A stretch of 64,000 bases of DNA from Pseudotabrizicola sp. (GTDB taxonomy: Bacteria; Pseudomonadota; Alphaproteobacteria; Rhodobacterales; Rhodobacteraceae): positions 47,365-111,364 of the forward strand of contig NZ_JAUSNR010000007.1 of the NCBI RefSeq assembly GCF_030656345.1. The letters run 5' to 3'. Position 1 is the stretch's first letter, and each line of letters opens with the position of its first letter. Below are positions 8,910 to 18,319 of this stretch, in pieces. Made by a program: the position numbers and the translations under genes. The notes beneath the pieces are model-generated. The model saw only the letters and a program-made list of their open reading frames with translations, did not search any database and was not told where the DNA came from.

Positions 8910-9530
8910 TCAGCTGCAGGCGTAGCCGCGCAGGCAGATTTTCGACATGAAGCGCGGCCGGGTCACGACAACATGGTACATGCGGTCCAGATCGAGTGCC
9001 TGCATCGCCCAGTTGGTCAGGCTGAACATCGGTTCAAACTCGACCGTCGCCTCGACCACGATCAGCGCATCGCCATCATACATGATCGGAAGATGGCTTT
9101 GAATCGTCGACAGAGTGGCGGTGGTCAGCCGCGGGATGGTGGTGGTGCTGGAGCGCGACCACAGCACCCGGTAGCCGTTGGTATCGTCGAAAAAGATGCT
9201 GGTGACCCGGGTGTTGGTCGGCAGTGTGTCGCCCATCATGTATTGCATGGTGCCGAACATGCCGTTCACATACGCCTCTGGCACGCCTTGCAGATCCTGA
9301 TTGCGGGTCAACAGGTCAGACACCGAATAGGCGGCCTTTTGCGAGCGGTTGATCACATCAAAGGCATCCCAATAGGTGAAGGTGCCCAGGATGCAGAACA
9401 GGTACAGCGGCAGCATCATCAGCATTTCGACCGAGGCGACGCCGTGTTCGTCGCGGGCAAAACCGCGCATGCGCGAGCAGAGCCGGGCGCGAAGGCGGGT
9501 CAACGCTGCTGTTACAAGTGTGGGGCGCAT
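8910..9530 (-). CDS. TadE-like pilus/secretion protein
   Basis: 206 aa. A basic cytosolic N-terminus of about 25 aa is followed by FARDEHGVASVEMLMMLPLYLF, the TadE pattern: a Glu at +5-like position in a hydrophobic segment, cut by prepilin-type processing in known TadE proteins. The rest is an extracytoplasmic domain with CLRGYACS at the end, giving two Cys. It is last of three same-strand TadE/TadG genes, 20 bp after the previous one. No other tad/flp genes occur in the window, so the rest of the machinery must be elsewhere. Confidence 0.8.
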   Translation of the reverse strand: MRPTLVTAALTRLRARLCSRMRGFARDEHGVASVEMLMMLPLYLFCILGTFTYWDAFDVINRSQKAAYSVSDLLTRNQDLQGVPEAYVNGMFGTMQYMMGDTLPTNTRVTSIFFDDTNGYRVLWSRSSTTTIPRLTTATLSTIQSHLPIMYDGDALIVVEATVEFEPMFSLTNWAMQALDLDRMYHVVVTRPRFMSKICLRGYACS

Positions 9531-9550
9531 CGTAGGTATCTCTCTGATCC

Positions 9551-10087
9551 TTAAGACGGTTCGTTGACGAAGCTGGAAATGGCGGCGATGCCGATGCCGC
9601 CGGTGCTGTCTTTTTTCAGCGTGCGGCCGAACATCGTGTTCGGCAGCAGCACCGGAATGATGATGCAGGCGCGCACCAGCATCAGTTCCTGCTGACGGCC
9701 GGGTGAGAAGGTGACGACGGGCTGGATATTCTCGTCGTTGTTGACGCAGGTGACCGGGGTCTGCGGCATTGCCCAGGTGGTGGTGTTGACTGGTTGCAGT
9801 TCGATCATCATCTGGTCTTCGCAGTTGCCGATCATGACAGTGCGGCTGCAGATCGCGGTCTTCAGCTTGTCGGCGGTCGGCTCGTCGACCAGTCCCAGCC
9901 GCAGCTCGCGGATCGACAGGTCCAGCGCGTGATCCAGCATGACCGATTTGATCGAGATGATCCCCAGCTCTGCCGCCCAGAAGAACAGGCCCAGATACAG
10001 CGGGAAGAACAGGGCGAATTCCACCGAGGCGAGGCCGCGTTCGTCCTTGCGGAACCGGCGGAAGTGGGTGCGGATGCGGCGGGTCAT
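9551..10087 (-). CDS. TadE-like pilus/secretion protein (second paralogue)
   Basis: 178 aa from ATG 10087 (MTRRIRTHFRRFRKDERGLASVEFALFFPLYLGLF). It has the same architecture as its neighbour: a short basic N-terminus, a Glu-containing hydrophobic segment, then an extracytoplasmic domain with a Cys pair region (AICSRTVMIGNCEDQ). Its start codon overlaps the stop of the vWA TadG-like gene in an ATGA, so translation is coupled. The ORF track's longer start (10189) is inside the upstream gene and rejected. Probably a minor pseudopilin-like partner. Confidence 0.82.
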   Translation of the reverse strand: MTRRIRTHFRRFRKDERGLASVEFALFFPLYLGLFFWAAELGIISIKSVMLDHALDLSIRELRLGLVDEPTADKLKTAICSRTVMIGNCEDQMMIELQPVNTTTWAMPQTPVTCVNNDENIQPVVTFSPGRQQELMLVRACIIIPVLLPNTMFGRTLKKDSTGGIGIAAISSFVNEPS

Positions 10088-11805
10088 TGGGTCAGTTTCA
10101 GCTGGCTGATGTTGGTGGCAATGGAGCGGAAGGCGGTGCTGATCTCCAGCCCGCTGGCGTTGAAGTAATGCGCGGGCGAGCTGGCACATTTCTCGATCTC
10201 GGCGCGGCCGTTGGACGGGGCCTCAAACGCAATGCCATAGATCATCACATTGCGCGCGCCGGCCAGAGTGCAGACCTGTTGCAGCTGGGTGTTCATGGTG
10301 CCGGTGGGGGTCTGGGTGCGCATGAGGTTCATCCGGGCCGCCTGTGTGCCGCCGATGGCCCGAACGTAAAGCTGCTGCGCGACCCAGGACATGCGCAAGT
10401 TGTTTTCACTGGATGACCACATGCTTTGCCACGTTTGTCTCGTGGATCCGCTGTAGGTGGTTGTTGTCGCACTATAGCAAGCGGAGCTGGACGGCGTGGA
10501 GCCGTTCCAGGGCCGGGAATGCCAGGCGTTCAGATGCGGCACGTAGAACGGGCGGCTGTTGCACAGCTTGGTAGATGTTGACGCGTCAACCTTGGTCGAA
10601 TGAAAGATCGAATACTGGTTGACCGAATTGGCGCGCCAGATCGGCGAGTCGCCGTGGCGGTAGTCTGCGGTCACCCGCTCTTCGGCGAAGTGTTCGCCAT
10701 CGGTCATCAGCACGATGATTTTCATCGCATCTTCTGCGGTGTAGTCAAACGGCCGGTCGCTGAAATACGACGGCGTGTGCCCGGCCGCCACCAGCCCGGT
10801 GTACAGCCCTCTGGCCGACGGGTCGAGCAGGGCCATGCCCCATTTCATCCCGGCGTTGATCGAGGTGGCACCGATGGCGGTCAGGTTCGATATATGGCTT
10901 TTCAGCTGGGTCTTGTTGTTGGTCGGCGCGCGGATCACGTTGACCTTTGAGGGCGGGCACCAGCGGTTGCCGGTGTCCACCACTGCGTTGCTGTGGGTGG
11001 GGGCGATGTAGCTGCCGGTGGTGGTGCTTGAATAGGTGTCGGCATGGGCGGTGACCGGCATCGGCGTGGTGCGCGACAGGGTCAGGCTGTTGTAGGTCGA
11101 GGCGGGCAGGTCAAAGCAATTGACGTCTTCGACCCCATGATCGTCTTCGGCGTTGAACAGGTCCTGCATATACTGCGGCAGGTTTACTTGACCGTTGTAC
11201 GGCACGATCCCGATCGAGACCCGGTTCTCGAAATCCTGATCAAGCACAGTGTCAATAAACTCACGCGCCGCCGATTTCAGGTTGGTCAGCTTGCTGCCGG
11301 CCATCGAGCCGGACACGTCAAGCACCAGCATGATTTCAATGTTGTTGATGCGCTGTTCGGCCTGCGATGCGCCTGCCGCGCTCAGCCCTTGGCCGTTGGT
11401 CAGGTCATAAAGGTTCATGAAAACCGGGTTTACGAGGGTTGCTGCCTCGGCCCGCACGGTCGAGCCGTTGAAGGTCCGCTCATACTGCACCATTTTCAGG
11501 TTGTCGCTCAGCCCGGCCTTGGCGAAATAATCGCGCACCACGTCTTCGGCCTCCAGCTCCTGCGTCAGCGAGGCGGCGGCCAGTGTGGCGCGGTCCAGCG
11601 TCTGTTGCTGCTTGGTGCGGACCGTTTCAAAATGGATGATATCCACCCCGATCCCGGCCAGCGTCAGCATCAGCGTCAGCATGACAACGGTGAAAGCGAT
11701 GATATGGCCGTCCTCGTTCCTGACGAAGCGGGTCACCTGGCGGCGCGAAAGTCTTTTGGCAGCACTCAACATTCTGTGGCCCATCTCAATGTCCCTGAAC
11801 GCCAT
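10084..11805 (-). CDS. TadG-like protein with von Willebrand factor A domain
   Basis: 573 aa from ATG 11805, preceded by GGCGGAG. The Tad-type N-terminus RFVRNEDGHIIAFTVVMLTLMLTLAGIGVD marks a membrane anchor. The vWA domain starts near IEIMLVLDVSGSMAGS, where the MIDAS DxSxS is intact, and further metal-site segments follow (TSINAGMKWG, VLMTDGEH). TadG proteins are cell-envelope components of Flp pilus systems. The region between the vWA strands has a Ser/Thr-rich insertion (SSTTTGSYIAPTHSN). First gene of a three-gene unit with the two TadE-like genes. The longer ORF start at 11988 lacks a ribosome-binding site. Confidence 0.85.
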   Translation of the reverse strand: MAFRDIEMGHRMLSAAKRLSRRQVTRFVRNEDGHIIAFTVVMLTLMLTLAGIGVDIIHFETVRTKQQQTLDRATLAAASLTQELEAEDVVRDYFAKAGLSDNLKMVQYERTFNGSTVRAEAATLVNPVFMNLYDLTNGQGLSAAGASQAEQRINNIEIMLVLDVSGSMAGSKLTNLKSAAREFIDTVLDQDFENRVSIGIVPYNGQVNLPQYMQDLFNAEDDHGVEDVNCFDLPASTYNSLTLSRTTPMPVTAHADTYSSTTTGSYIAPTHSNAVVDTGNRWCPPSKVNVIRAPTNNKTQLKSHISNLTAIGATSINAGMKWGMALLDPSARGLYTGLVAAGHTPSYFSDRPFDYTAEDAMKIIVLMTDGEHFAEERVTADYRHGDSPIWRANSVNQYSIFHSTKVDASTSTKLCNSRPFYVPHLNAWHSRPWNGSTPSSSACYSATTTTYSGSTRQTWQSMWSSSENNLRMSWVAQQLYVRAIGGTQAARMNLMRTQTPTGTMNTQLQQVCTLAGARNVMIYGIAFEAPSNGRAEIEKCASSPAHYFNASGLEISTAFRSIATNISQLKLTQ

Positions 11806-12140
11806 GTCTCCGCCCCCACGGGGACCTGGCTGGCATAATCTGGACATAGAAAGCCTATGCAGCGCGGCAAAATTGTGGCGCTGGCCCGCGACAGGGTGTT
11901 GCACCGGGGTCGCAGGAAACGATGGCGGGAAAAGTGGCGGAATTGTCGTCCGTATCGCAACACAAGGACCGCCAAAGCAGTCTGCCACAGCTTTGATTTC
12001 GCCGTCCAGCGCGATGTCAGAGCGATTCGATTCGCTTTTTCATCACTTCGCAGCGACGTTTTGCGGTGAACTGTTCACAAACAGCCGTTAGGTTGGGGCC
12101 GGGTGCGGGTATTCGCGCCCTGCCTGACAGGAGGAATGGC
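11806..12140. promoter_or_regulatory. Divergent promoter region between tadG-like and gdhA genes
   Basis: 335 bp with no supported gene. It must hold the leftward promoter for the Tad genes and the rightward one for gdhA. An AT-richer stretch lies near 12025-12085 (gattcgattcgctttttca, ttcacaaacagccgttagg). I see no convincing operator. AGGAGG at 12129-12134 is the gdhA ribosome-binding site. Confidence 0.45.
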
Positions 12141-13571
12141 ATGACCAGAGATGGTGAACTCAGCTTTCGGGACTCGGTAGATCTGATGTTCAACCGCGCC
12201 GTGCGGCTGATGGATCTGAGCCCCGGGTTGGAACAGAAAATCCGGGTCTGCAATTCGACCTATACCGTGCGGTTCGGCGTGCGTCTGCGCGGCAAGATCG
12301 AGACGTTTACCGGCTATCGGTCAGTCCATTCCGAACATATGGAGCCGGTCAAGGGCGGCATCCGCTATGCCCTGTCGGTCAACCAGAACGAGGTTGAGGC
12401 GCTGGCCGCGCTGATGACCTACAAATGCGCGCTGGTGGAAACGCCGTTCGGCGGGTCCAAGGGCGGCCTTTGCATCGATCCGCGCGCGTGGGACGAGCAC
12501 GAGCTGGAACTGATCACCCGGCGTTTCGCCTATGAGCTGATCAAGCGCGACCTGATCCACCCGGCACAGAACGTGCCCGCGCCCGACATGGGCACGGGCG
12601 AGCGCGAAATGGCCTGGATCGCCGACCAGTACAAACGGATGAACACCACTGACATCAACGGCAATGCCTGCGTGACCGGCAAGCCGACCTATGCGGGCGG
12701 CATTCAGGGCCGGGTCGAGGCGACGGGGCGCGGCGTGCAATACGCGCTGCAGGAATTCTTCCGCCACCCCGAAGACAAGGCCAAGGCAGGCCTGACCGGC
12801 GGGCTGCAAGGCAAGCGTGTGATCGTGCAGGGGCTGGGCAATGTGGGCTATCACGCCGCCAAGTTCCTGTCGGAAGAAGACGGCTGCATCATCACCGCCA
12901 TCATCGAACGCGACGGCGCGCTGCAATGCGACACCGGGCTGAACGTCGAAGAGGTGCACCAGTGGATGGCCAAGCAGGGCACGATTCAGGGCTACCCCTC
13001 GGCCGCCTTTGTCGAAGACGGCACCTATCTGCTGGAAGCCGACTGTGACATCCTGATCCCCGCCGCGATGGAGGGGGTGATCCACAAGGACAATGCCGCC
13101 AATATCAAGGCCCCGCTGATCATCGAGGCCGCGAATGGCCCGGTGACCTTTGGCGCGGATGAGATTCTGCGGACCAAAGGCGTGGTGATCATTCCGGATA
13201 TGTATGCCAATGCCGGTGGTGTGACGGTGTCATATTTCGAATGGGTCAAGAACCTGTCGCACATCCGCTTTGGCCGGATGCAGCGCCGCGCCGAAGAGGC
13301 GCGGTCGCGCCTGCTGGTCGAAGAGCTGGAGCGGTTGTCGGCCGATCAGGATCTGGGCTGGACGCTGGCCCCGGGGTTCAAGGACAAGTTCCTGACCGGT
13401 TCGGACGAGCTTGCACTGGTACGCTCGGGTCTGGAAGACACGATGCGCACCGCCTATCAGGCGATGCGCAAGGTCTGGCACGAACGCGATGACGTCGATG
13501 ATCTGCGCACGGCGGCCTATATCGTGTCGATCAGCCGGGTGGCGACGGCGTACCGCTCCAAAGCCTTGTAG
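12141..13571 (+). CDS. gdhA: Glu/Leu/Phe/Val dehydrogenase, probably glutamate dehydrogenase
   Basis: 476 aa from ATG 12141, with AGGAGG 7 nt upstream. It catalyses reversible oxidative deamination of glutamate to 2-oxoglutarate and ammonia. Catalytic-domain motifs are MTYKCALVETPFGGSKGGL (the catalytic Lys region) and VPAPDMGTGEREMAWIAD. The NAD(P)-binding motif is VIVQGLGNVGYHAAKF near residue 235, followed by the family's C-terminal helix bundle. PMYANAGGVTVSYFEW is typical of hexameric GDHs. The ORF track's earlier start at 12066 is unsupported. Leucine or phenylalanine as substrate cannot be excluded by sequence alone. Confidence 0.92.
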   Translation: MTRDGELSFRDSVDLMFNRAVRLMDLSPGLEQKIRVCNSTYTVRFGVRLRGKIETFTGYRSVHSEHMEPVKGGIRYALSVNQNEVEALAALMTYKCALVETPFGGSKGGLCIDPRAWDEHELELITRRFAYELIKRDLIHPAQNVPAPDMGTGEREMAWIADQYKRMNTTDINGNACVTGKPTYAGGIQGRVEATGRGVQYALQEFFRHPEDKAKAGLTGGLQGKRVIVQGLGNVGYHAAKFLSEEDGCIITAIIERDGALQCDTGLNVEEVHQWMAKQGTIQGYPSAAFVEDGTYLLEADCDILIPAAMEGVIHKDNAANIKAPLIIEAANGPVTFGADEILRTKGVVIIPDMYANAGGVTVSYFEWVKNLSHIRFGRMQRRAEEARSRLLVEELERLSADQDLGWTLAPGFKDKFLTGSDELALVRSGLEDTMRTAYQAMRKVWHERDDVDDLRTAAYIVSISRVATAYRSKAL

Positions 13572-13580
13572 CCTGATATG

Positions 13581-13611
13581 GCCATCTGCGACAAAGCGTG
13601 TCGCAGATGGC
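13581..13611 (+). terminator. Perfect hairpin downstream of gdhA
   Basis: GCCATCTGCGACA and TGTCGCAGATGGC form a 13-bp perfect stem with a 5-nt loop, 10 bp after the gdhA stop. No clear U-tract follows (attggcttt), so it may be a mRNA 3'-stabilising or weak terminator structure between gdhA and soxB. Confidence 0.65.
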
Positions 13612-13685
13612 ATTGGCTTTGGCGGCGAACCTTGATTATCTGGCGCAGACCCGGTTGACTGCCGCAGGTCAGGGAAAGGTCTGCC

Positions 13686-14936
13686 ATGCGCTATTCGGGT
13701 TTCAGGGTGATCGCTCAGGGTCTGGCTGGCAACACCGGGTGGAAACCGGCGTGGCGCGATCCGGCCCCCAAGGCCGAATATGATGCGCTGATCATCGGCG
13801 GCGGCGGGCATGGGCTGGCGACCGCCTATTATCTGGCAAAAAACCATGGGCTGACCAATATTGCGGTGCTGGAAAAGGGCTACCTGGGGTCCGGCAATAT
13901 CGGGCGCAATACCACGATTGTGCGGGCGAATTACTTTTTGCCCGGCAATTCGGAATTCTACAGCCATTCCCTGAAACTGTGGGAGGGGCTGGAGGCGGAC
14001 CTGAACTACAACGTGATGCACAGCCAGCGCGGGCTGATCAACCTGTTCCATTCCGACGGGCAGCGCGATGCCTTTGCCCGGCGTGGAAATGCGATGATCA
14101 ATCAGGGCGATGATGCGGTGCTCTTGGACCGCGAGGGCGTGCGCGAGCTGCTGCCCTATCTTGATTTCGACAACACCCGGTTCCCGATCTACGGCGGGCT
14201 GCTGCATCCGCGCGGCGGCACGGCCCGGCATGATGCGGTTGCCTGGGGCTATGCCCGCGCGGCGGACCGGCGCGGGGTGGATCTGATCCAGAATTGCGAA
14301 GTGACCGGGATTGATATCGCTGATGGCCGGGTCACGGGCGTGCAGACCACGCGCGGGGCGATCCGGGCGAAAAAGGTCGGTATGGTGGTCGCGGGCCGGT
14401 CGGGCCAGGTGGCGGCGATGGCGGGGATGCGGCTGCCGATTGAATCACACGTGCTGCAGGCTTTTGTCACCGAAGGGCTGAAGCCGGTGATCGACCATGT
14501 GATCAGCTTTGGCATGGGACATTTCTACATCAGCCAGTCCGACAAGGGCGGTCTGGTGTTCGGCGGCGATCTGGATTTCTACGCGTCCTATGCCGCGCGT
14601 GGCAACCTGCCGATGGTGGAACATGTGATGGAGGCCGGCATGACGCTGATGCCGATGATCGGCCGCGCCCGCGTGCTGCGGTCCTGGGGCGGGATCATGG
14701 ACATGACACCGGACGGATCACCCATCATCGACAAAACGCATGTCGACGGGTTGTTCATTGACGCCGGATGGAACTACGGCGGGTTCAAGGCGGTGCCGGC
14801 GAGCGGCTATTGCATGGCGCATCTGATGGCGACGGGGGAAAGCCATGCCGTTGCCGCGAAGTTCCGGCTGAACCGATTTGCAACGGGGCATCTTCTTGAC
14901 GAAGAAGGCACCGGCAGCCAGCACAATCTGCATTGA
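13686..14936 (+). CDS. soxB: Sarcosine oxidase beta subunit
   Basis: 416 aa. This is the FAD/FMN-carrying catalytic subunit of heterotetrameric sarcosine oxidase, which demethylates sarcosine to glycine with formation of 5,10-methylene-THF and H2O2. The dinucleotide-binding motif DALIIGGGGHGLATAYYLAKNHG lies near residue 32, followed by SGNIGRNTTIVRANY, which is characteristic of SoxB. The C-terminal DAO fold has GWNYGGFKAVPASG. It is first in soxB-D-A-G, the usual order. A 189-bp spacer with two dispersed repeats separates it from soxD, unusually long for this operon. Confidence 0.96.
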   Translation: MRYSGFRVIAQGLAGNTGWKPAWRDPAPKAEYDALIIGGGGHGLATAYYLAKNHGLTNIAVLEKGYLGSGNIGRNTTIVRANYFLPGNSEFYSHSLKLWEGLEADLNYNVMHSQRGLINLFHSDGQRDAFARRGNAMINQGDDAVLLDREGVRELLPYLDFDNTRFPIYGGLLHPRGGTARHDAVAWGYARAADRRGVDLIQNCEVTGIDIADGRVTGVQTTRGAIRAKKVGMVVAGRSGQVAAMAGMRLPIESHVLQAFVTEGLKPVIDHVISFGMGHFYISQSDKGGLVFGGDLDFYASYAARGNLPMVEHVMEAGMTLMPMIGRARVLRSWGGIMDMTPDGSPIIDKTHVDGLFIDAGWNYGGFKAVPASGYCMAHLMATGESHAVAAKFRLNRFATGHLLDEEGTGSQHNLH

Positions 14937-14980
14937 GGGCGTGATGGGTCTGACCGCTTGTTCCCCTGCTCTGGCACCGG

Positions 14981-15092
14981 ATGCCTCCGGCGGGAGTATT
15001 TCAGAAAGGTGCAAATCGCACAGGGAGCTCTTTGCATTGCAGCTTTTAAAAATACTCCGGGGTGAGGCCGCAGGCCGGGGGGCATCGCCCCT
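14981..15092. repeat. Two dispersed intergenic repeats in opposite orientation between soxB and soxD (copies 3 and 4)
   Basis: Copy 3 (14981-15014) reads gcctccggcgggagtattt. Copy 4 (15030-15092) reads tttgcattgcagctttta then aaatactccggggtgaggc, in the opposite orientation, ending in GC-rich ccgcaggccggggggcatcg. They face each other inside an operon. Confidence 0.75.
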
Positions 15093-15125
15093 GACGACGC
15101 TGACCATAAAGAGAGGCTTTTCAAG

Positions 15126-15404
15126 ATGCGCCTGACCTGCCCGCTGTGCGGACCGCGTGACCGGCGGGAGTTCTATTATTATGGGGCGGCGGAGTATCTG
15201 AACCGGCCCGCCGCTGATGCTGCGCCGGAAGCCTGGGATGACCATCTGCACAACCGCGACAACCCTGCCGGGGTGACGCAGGATCTTTGGTATCATGAAC
15301 AGGGGTGCTGTTCCTGGCTGAAGGTCACCCGCAATACGGTGACGCATGAGATTCTGGCGGTGGAAAGTGTTGCCGGTGACAGCACCGCAGGGGGTGGGGC
15401 ATGA
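15126..15404 (+). CDS. soxD: Sarcosine oxidase delta subunit
   Basis: 92 aa, the normal size. A zinc-binding small subunit of tetrameric sarcosine oxidase. MRLTCPLCGPRDRREFYYYGAAEY contains the conserved CPxCG knuckle, and WYHEQGCCSWLKVTRNTVTHEI is the family C-terminal signature. Its stop overlaps the soxA start in an ATGA, so translation is coupled. A leader spacer of about 190 bp with two repeats lies upstream. Confidence 0.96.
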   Translation: MRLTCPLCGPRDRREFYYYGAAEYLNRPAADAAPEAWDDHLHNRDNPAGVTQDLWYHEQGCCSWLKVTRNTVTHEILAVESVAGDSTAGGGA

Positions 15405-18319
15405 GGATTGATGGCAAGGGCCGGATCGACCGGACGCGGCCCGTCACCTTCAGCTTCGACGGGCGCAGCTATGCCGGGTACAAGGGTGATACGCTGGCCT
15501 CGGCCCTGATGGCCAATGATGTGCGGGTGGTGGGGCGCAGTTTCAAGTATCACCGCCCGCGCGGGATTTTGACCGCCGGGTCGGAAGAACCCAACGCGCT
15601 GGTCGAGATTGTCGGCCCCGCCAACCAGACCCCGAACACGCGGGCGACCGTGCAGGAGCTGTTTGAGGGGCTGGTGGCGCGCAGCCAGAACCGTTGGCCA
15701 TCTTTGCGCTTTGACGCGCTGGAGGTGAATGATCTGGCCGCGCCTTTGCTGTCGGCGGGGTTCTATTACAAGACCTTCATGTGGCCGCGCCGGTTCTGGG
15801 AAGGTATTTATGAGCCGCTGATCCGCCGGGCGGCGGGCTTGGGCAGCCTGTCGGGGCACCATGATGAGGGCGTCTATGAAAAGGCCTGGGCGCATTGTGA
15901 TTTGCTGGTGATCGGGGCGGGGCCTGCGGGGCTGATGGCGGCGCTGACGGCCGCGCGCGCCGGGGCGGATGTTATCCTGGCTGACGAGTCATCCGAGCCG
16001 GGGGGGCGGTTGCTGGCGGATGACGGCGTGATCGGCGATCTGCCCGCCGCGGGCTGGGTGGCCGGGGTGCTGGCCGAACTGGCCAGCCTGCCCAATGTGC
16101 GGGTGATGACGCGCACCACGGTGACCGGGGCCTATGATGACGGCACTTACGGTGCGCTGGAGCGTGTGGGGCTGCACCGCCGCCCGCGCCCGAACCTGCC
16201 GCGCGAATGTTTCTGGCGGATCGTGGCCAAACGGTCAGTGCTGACGACGGGGGCTCTGGAGCGCGGGATTGCGTTTGAGGGCAATGACCGGCCGGGCGTG
16301 ATGCTGGCATCGAGCCTGCCCGCCTATCTGAACCGCTATGGCGTGGTGCCGGGGCAGCGGGTGACGCTGTTTGGCAATAATGACAGCCTGCGCGGCGTCG
16401 CCCGCAGCCTGATGGCGGCGGGGGTGACGGTGGCGGCGATCATCGATCCGCGCGAGGATGCGCCGGACGAGCCGGGAACCACGGTACACAAGGGCGCGCA
16501 GGTGACGCGCGCCCGGGGCCGGATGGGCCTGCGCGAGGTTGTGGTGCGTGTGGGGGAGCGTGAGATTACGGTTGAGACGGATTGTCTGGGGGTATCAGGC
16601 GGCTGGAACCCGACGCTGCACCTGACCTGCCATCTGAACGGGCGGCCACGCTGGTCGGAAGAGTTGGCAGCCTTTGTGCCGGTTGATGGCGCTGTGCCGG
16701 GGATGCTGGTGGCCGGGGCGGCGAATGGCAGCTTTTCCACCCATGGCTGTCTGGCGGCGGGGGCAGAGGCGGCGCGGGCTAGTCTTGAAGCGCTGGGCCG
16801 GTCGGTCGCGGCGGCGGATCTTCCGCAGGCCGAGGATGCGCCCTACCGCATTGCACCTTTGTGGGCGGTGCCGGGCAAGGGGCGTGCCTGGCTCGATTTT
16901 GCCAATGATGTGACGGTCAAGGATGTGGCCCTGTCGGCGCAGGAGGGGTTCCGCAGCGTTGAGCATATGAAGCGCTATACCACGCAAGGCATGGCACCGG
17001 ATCAGGGGAAAAACTCCAACGTGGCGGCGCTGGCGGTGCTGGCGGATGCCACCGGGCGCGGCATTGCCCAGACCGGGACCACAACCTTCCGCCCGCCCTT
17101 TGCGCCGGTGTCGATTGCCGCGCTGGGGGCCGGGGGGCGCGGCGCGGGGTTTGCGCCGCAGCGGTTCCTGACCAGCGATCAGGCCAGCCGCGACCGGGGC
17201 GCACCGATGGTGGAGGCGGGGCTGTGGTACCGGCCCGGTTATTTCCCCAAACCGGGGGAGACGACGTGGCGCGAGTCCTGTGACCGTGAGGTGCGCATGG
17301 TGCGGGCGTCGGTCGGGGTGACAGATGTCTCGACCTTGGGCAAGATCGACATTCAGGGGCCGGATGCCGGGCGGTTTCTGGATTTCGTCTATACCAACAC
17401 CCTGTCCTCCCTGCCGGTCGGCAAGGTGCGTTATGGGCTGATGCTGCGCGAGGATGGGCATGTGCTGGATGACGGCACCTGTGCGCGGCTGGGGGAAGAC
17501 CATTGGCTGATGACCACCACCACTGCCGCCGCCGGGCTGGTGATGCGGCATCTGGATTTTGTGAGCCAGGCGTTTTGCGCCGGGTGGCAGGTGCGCTTTG
17601 TGTCGGTGACGGAAAGCTGGGCACAGTTTGCCGTGGCCGGGCCGCTGGCGCGGGATATGGTGACATCCGCCCTTGGCCATGCGCCTGACCTGCCATTCAT
17701 GGGCTGCGCGCCGGTGGTGGTGCAAGGCGTGGCGGGGCGGTTGTTCCGCATCTCCTTCTCCGGCGAGGAGGGGTATGAGCTGGCCGTGCCCACCCGCTAT
17801 GGCGAGGCGCTGTTCCGAGACCTGACGGCGCGGGCCGAAACCATGGGTGGCGGGCTCTATGGGATGGAGGCGCTGAATGTGCTGCGGATCGAGAAAGGGT
17901 TCATCACCCATGCCGAGATCCATGGCCGCACCACCGCCTTTGACATCGGTATGGAAAAGATGATCAGCGGCAAGAAAGACTGTATCGGCAAGGCGTCGGC
18001 GGCGCGCCCCGGCATGACCGGGCCTCTGCGCGAGCAGATGGTGGGGCTGATGCCGCTGACCGATACCGTGCTGACGGCGGGGGCGCATCTGTTTGCCCAA
18101 GGCGCGGAGCTGACGCGCGAAGGCTCGGCGGGTTATGTCACATCCGTGGGCTATTCGCCGACCCAGCAAAGCCATCTGGCGCTGGGGTTCCTGAGGAATG
18201 GCCGCGCCCGCATGGGTGAAACGGTGCGGCTGGTCGACCGGCTGCGCGGGGTGGACGTGCTGTGCCGGGTGAGCGACCCGGTGTTTCATGATCCCAAGGG
18301 GGAGAAGCTGCGTGCCTGA
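15401..18319 (+). CDS. soxA: Sarcosine oxidase alpha subunit
   Basis: 972 aa. The N-terminal FSFDGRSYAGYKGDTLASAL and RSFKYHRPRGI form the 2Fe-2S-ferredoxin-like/POR-type fold of SoxA. An NAD-binding motif LLVIGAGPAGLMAAL lies near residue 168. The last 370 aa are a GcvT/aminomethyltransferase-like folate-binding domain (DVSTLGKIDIQGPDAGRFLDF, FRISFSGEEGYELAVP) that captures the one-carbon unit on THF. It overlaps soxD by 4 bp and soxG by 8 bp. Length and domain order match known alpha subunits with no truncation. Confidence 0.96.
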   Translation: MRIDGKGRIDRTRPVTFSFDGRSYAGYKGDTLASALMANDVRVVGRSFKYHRPRGILTAGSEEPNALVEIVGPANQTPNTRATVQELFEGLVARSQNRWPSLRFDALEVNDLAAPLLSAGFYYKTFMWPRRFWEGIYEPLIRRAAGLGSLSGHHDEGVYEKAWAHCDLLVIGAGPAGLMAALTAARAGADVILADESSEPGGRLLADDGVIGDLPAAGWVAGVLAELASLPNVRVMTRTTVTGAYDDGTYGALERVGLHRRPRPNLPRECFWRIVAKRSVLTTGALERGIAFEGNDRPGVMLASSLPAYLNRYGVVPGQRVTLFGNNDSLRGVARSLMAAGVTVAAIIDPREDAPDEPGTTVHKGAQVTRARGRMGLREVVVRVGEREITVETDCLGVSGGWNPTLHLTCHLNGRPRWSEELAAFVPVDGAVPGMLVAGAANGSFSTHGCLAAGAEAARASLEALGRSVAAADLPQAEDAPYRIAPLWAVPGKGRAWLDFANDVTVKDVALSAQEGFRSVEHMKRYTTQGMAPDQGKNSNVAALAVLADATGRGIAQTGTTTFRPPFAPVSIAALGAGGRGAGFAPQRFLTSDQASRDRGAPMVEAGLWYRPGYFPKPGETTWRESCDREVRMVRASVGVTDVSTLGKIDIQGPDAGRFLDFVYTNTLSSLPVGKVRYGLMLREDGHVLDDGTCARLGEDHWLMTTTTAAAGLVMRHLDFVSQAFCAGWQVRFVSVTESWAQFAVAGPLARDMVTSALGHAPDLPFMGCAPVVVQGVAGRLFRISFSGEEGYELAVPTRYGEALFRDLTARAETMGGGLYGMEALNVLRIEKGFITHAEIHGRTTAFDIGMEKMISGKKDCIGKASAARPGMTGPLREQMVGLMPLTDTVLTAGAHLFAQGAELTREGSAGYVTSVGYSPTQQSHLALGFLRNGRARMGETVRLVDRLRGVDVLCRVSDPVFHDPKGEKLRA

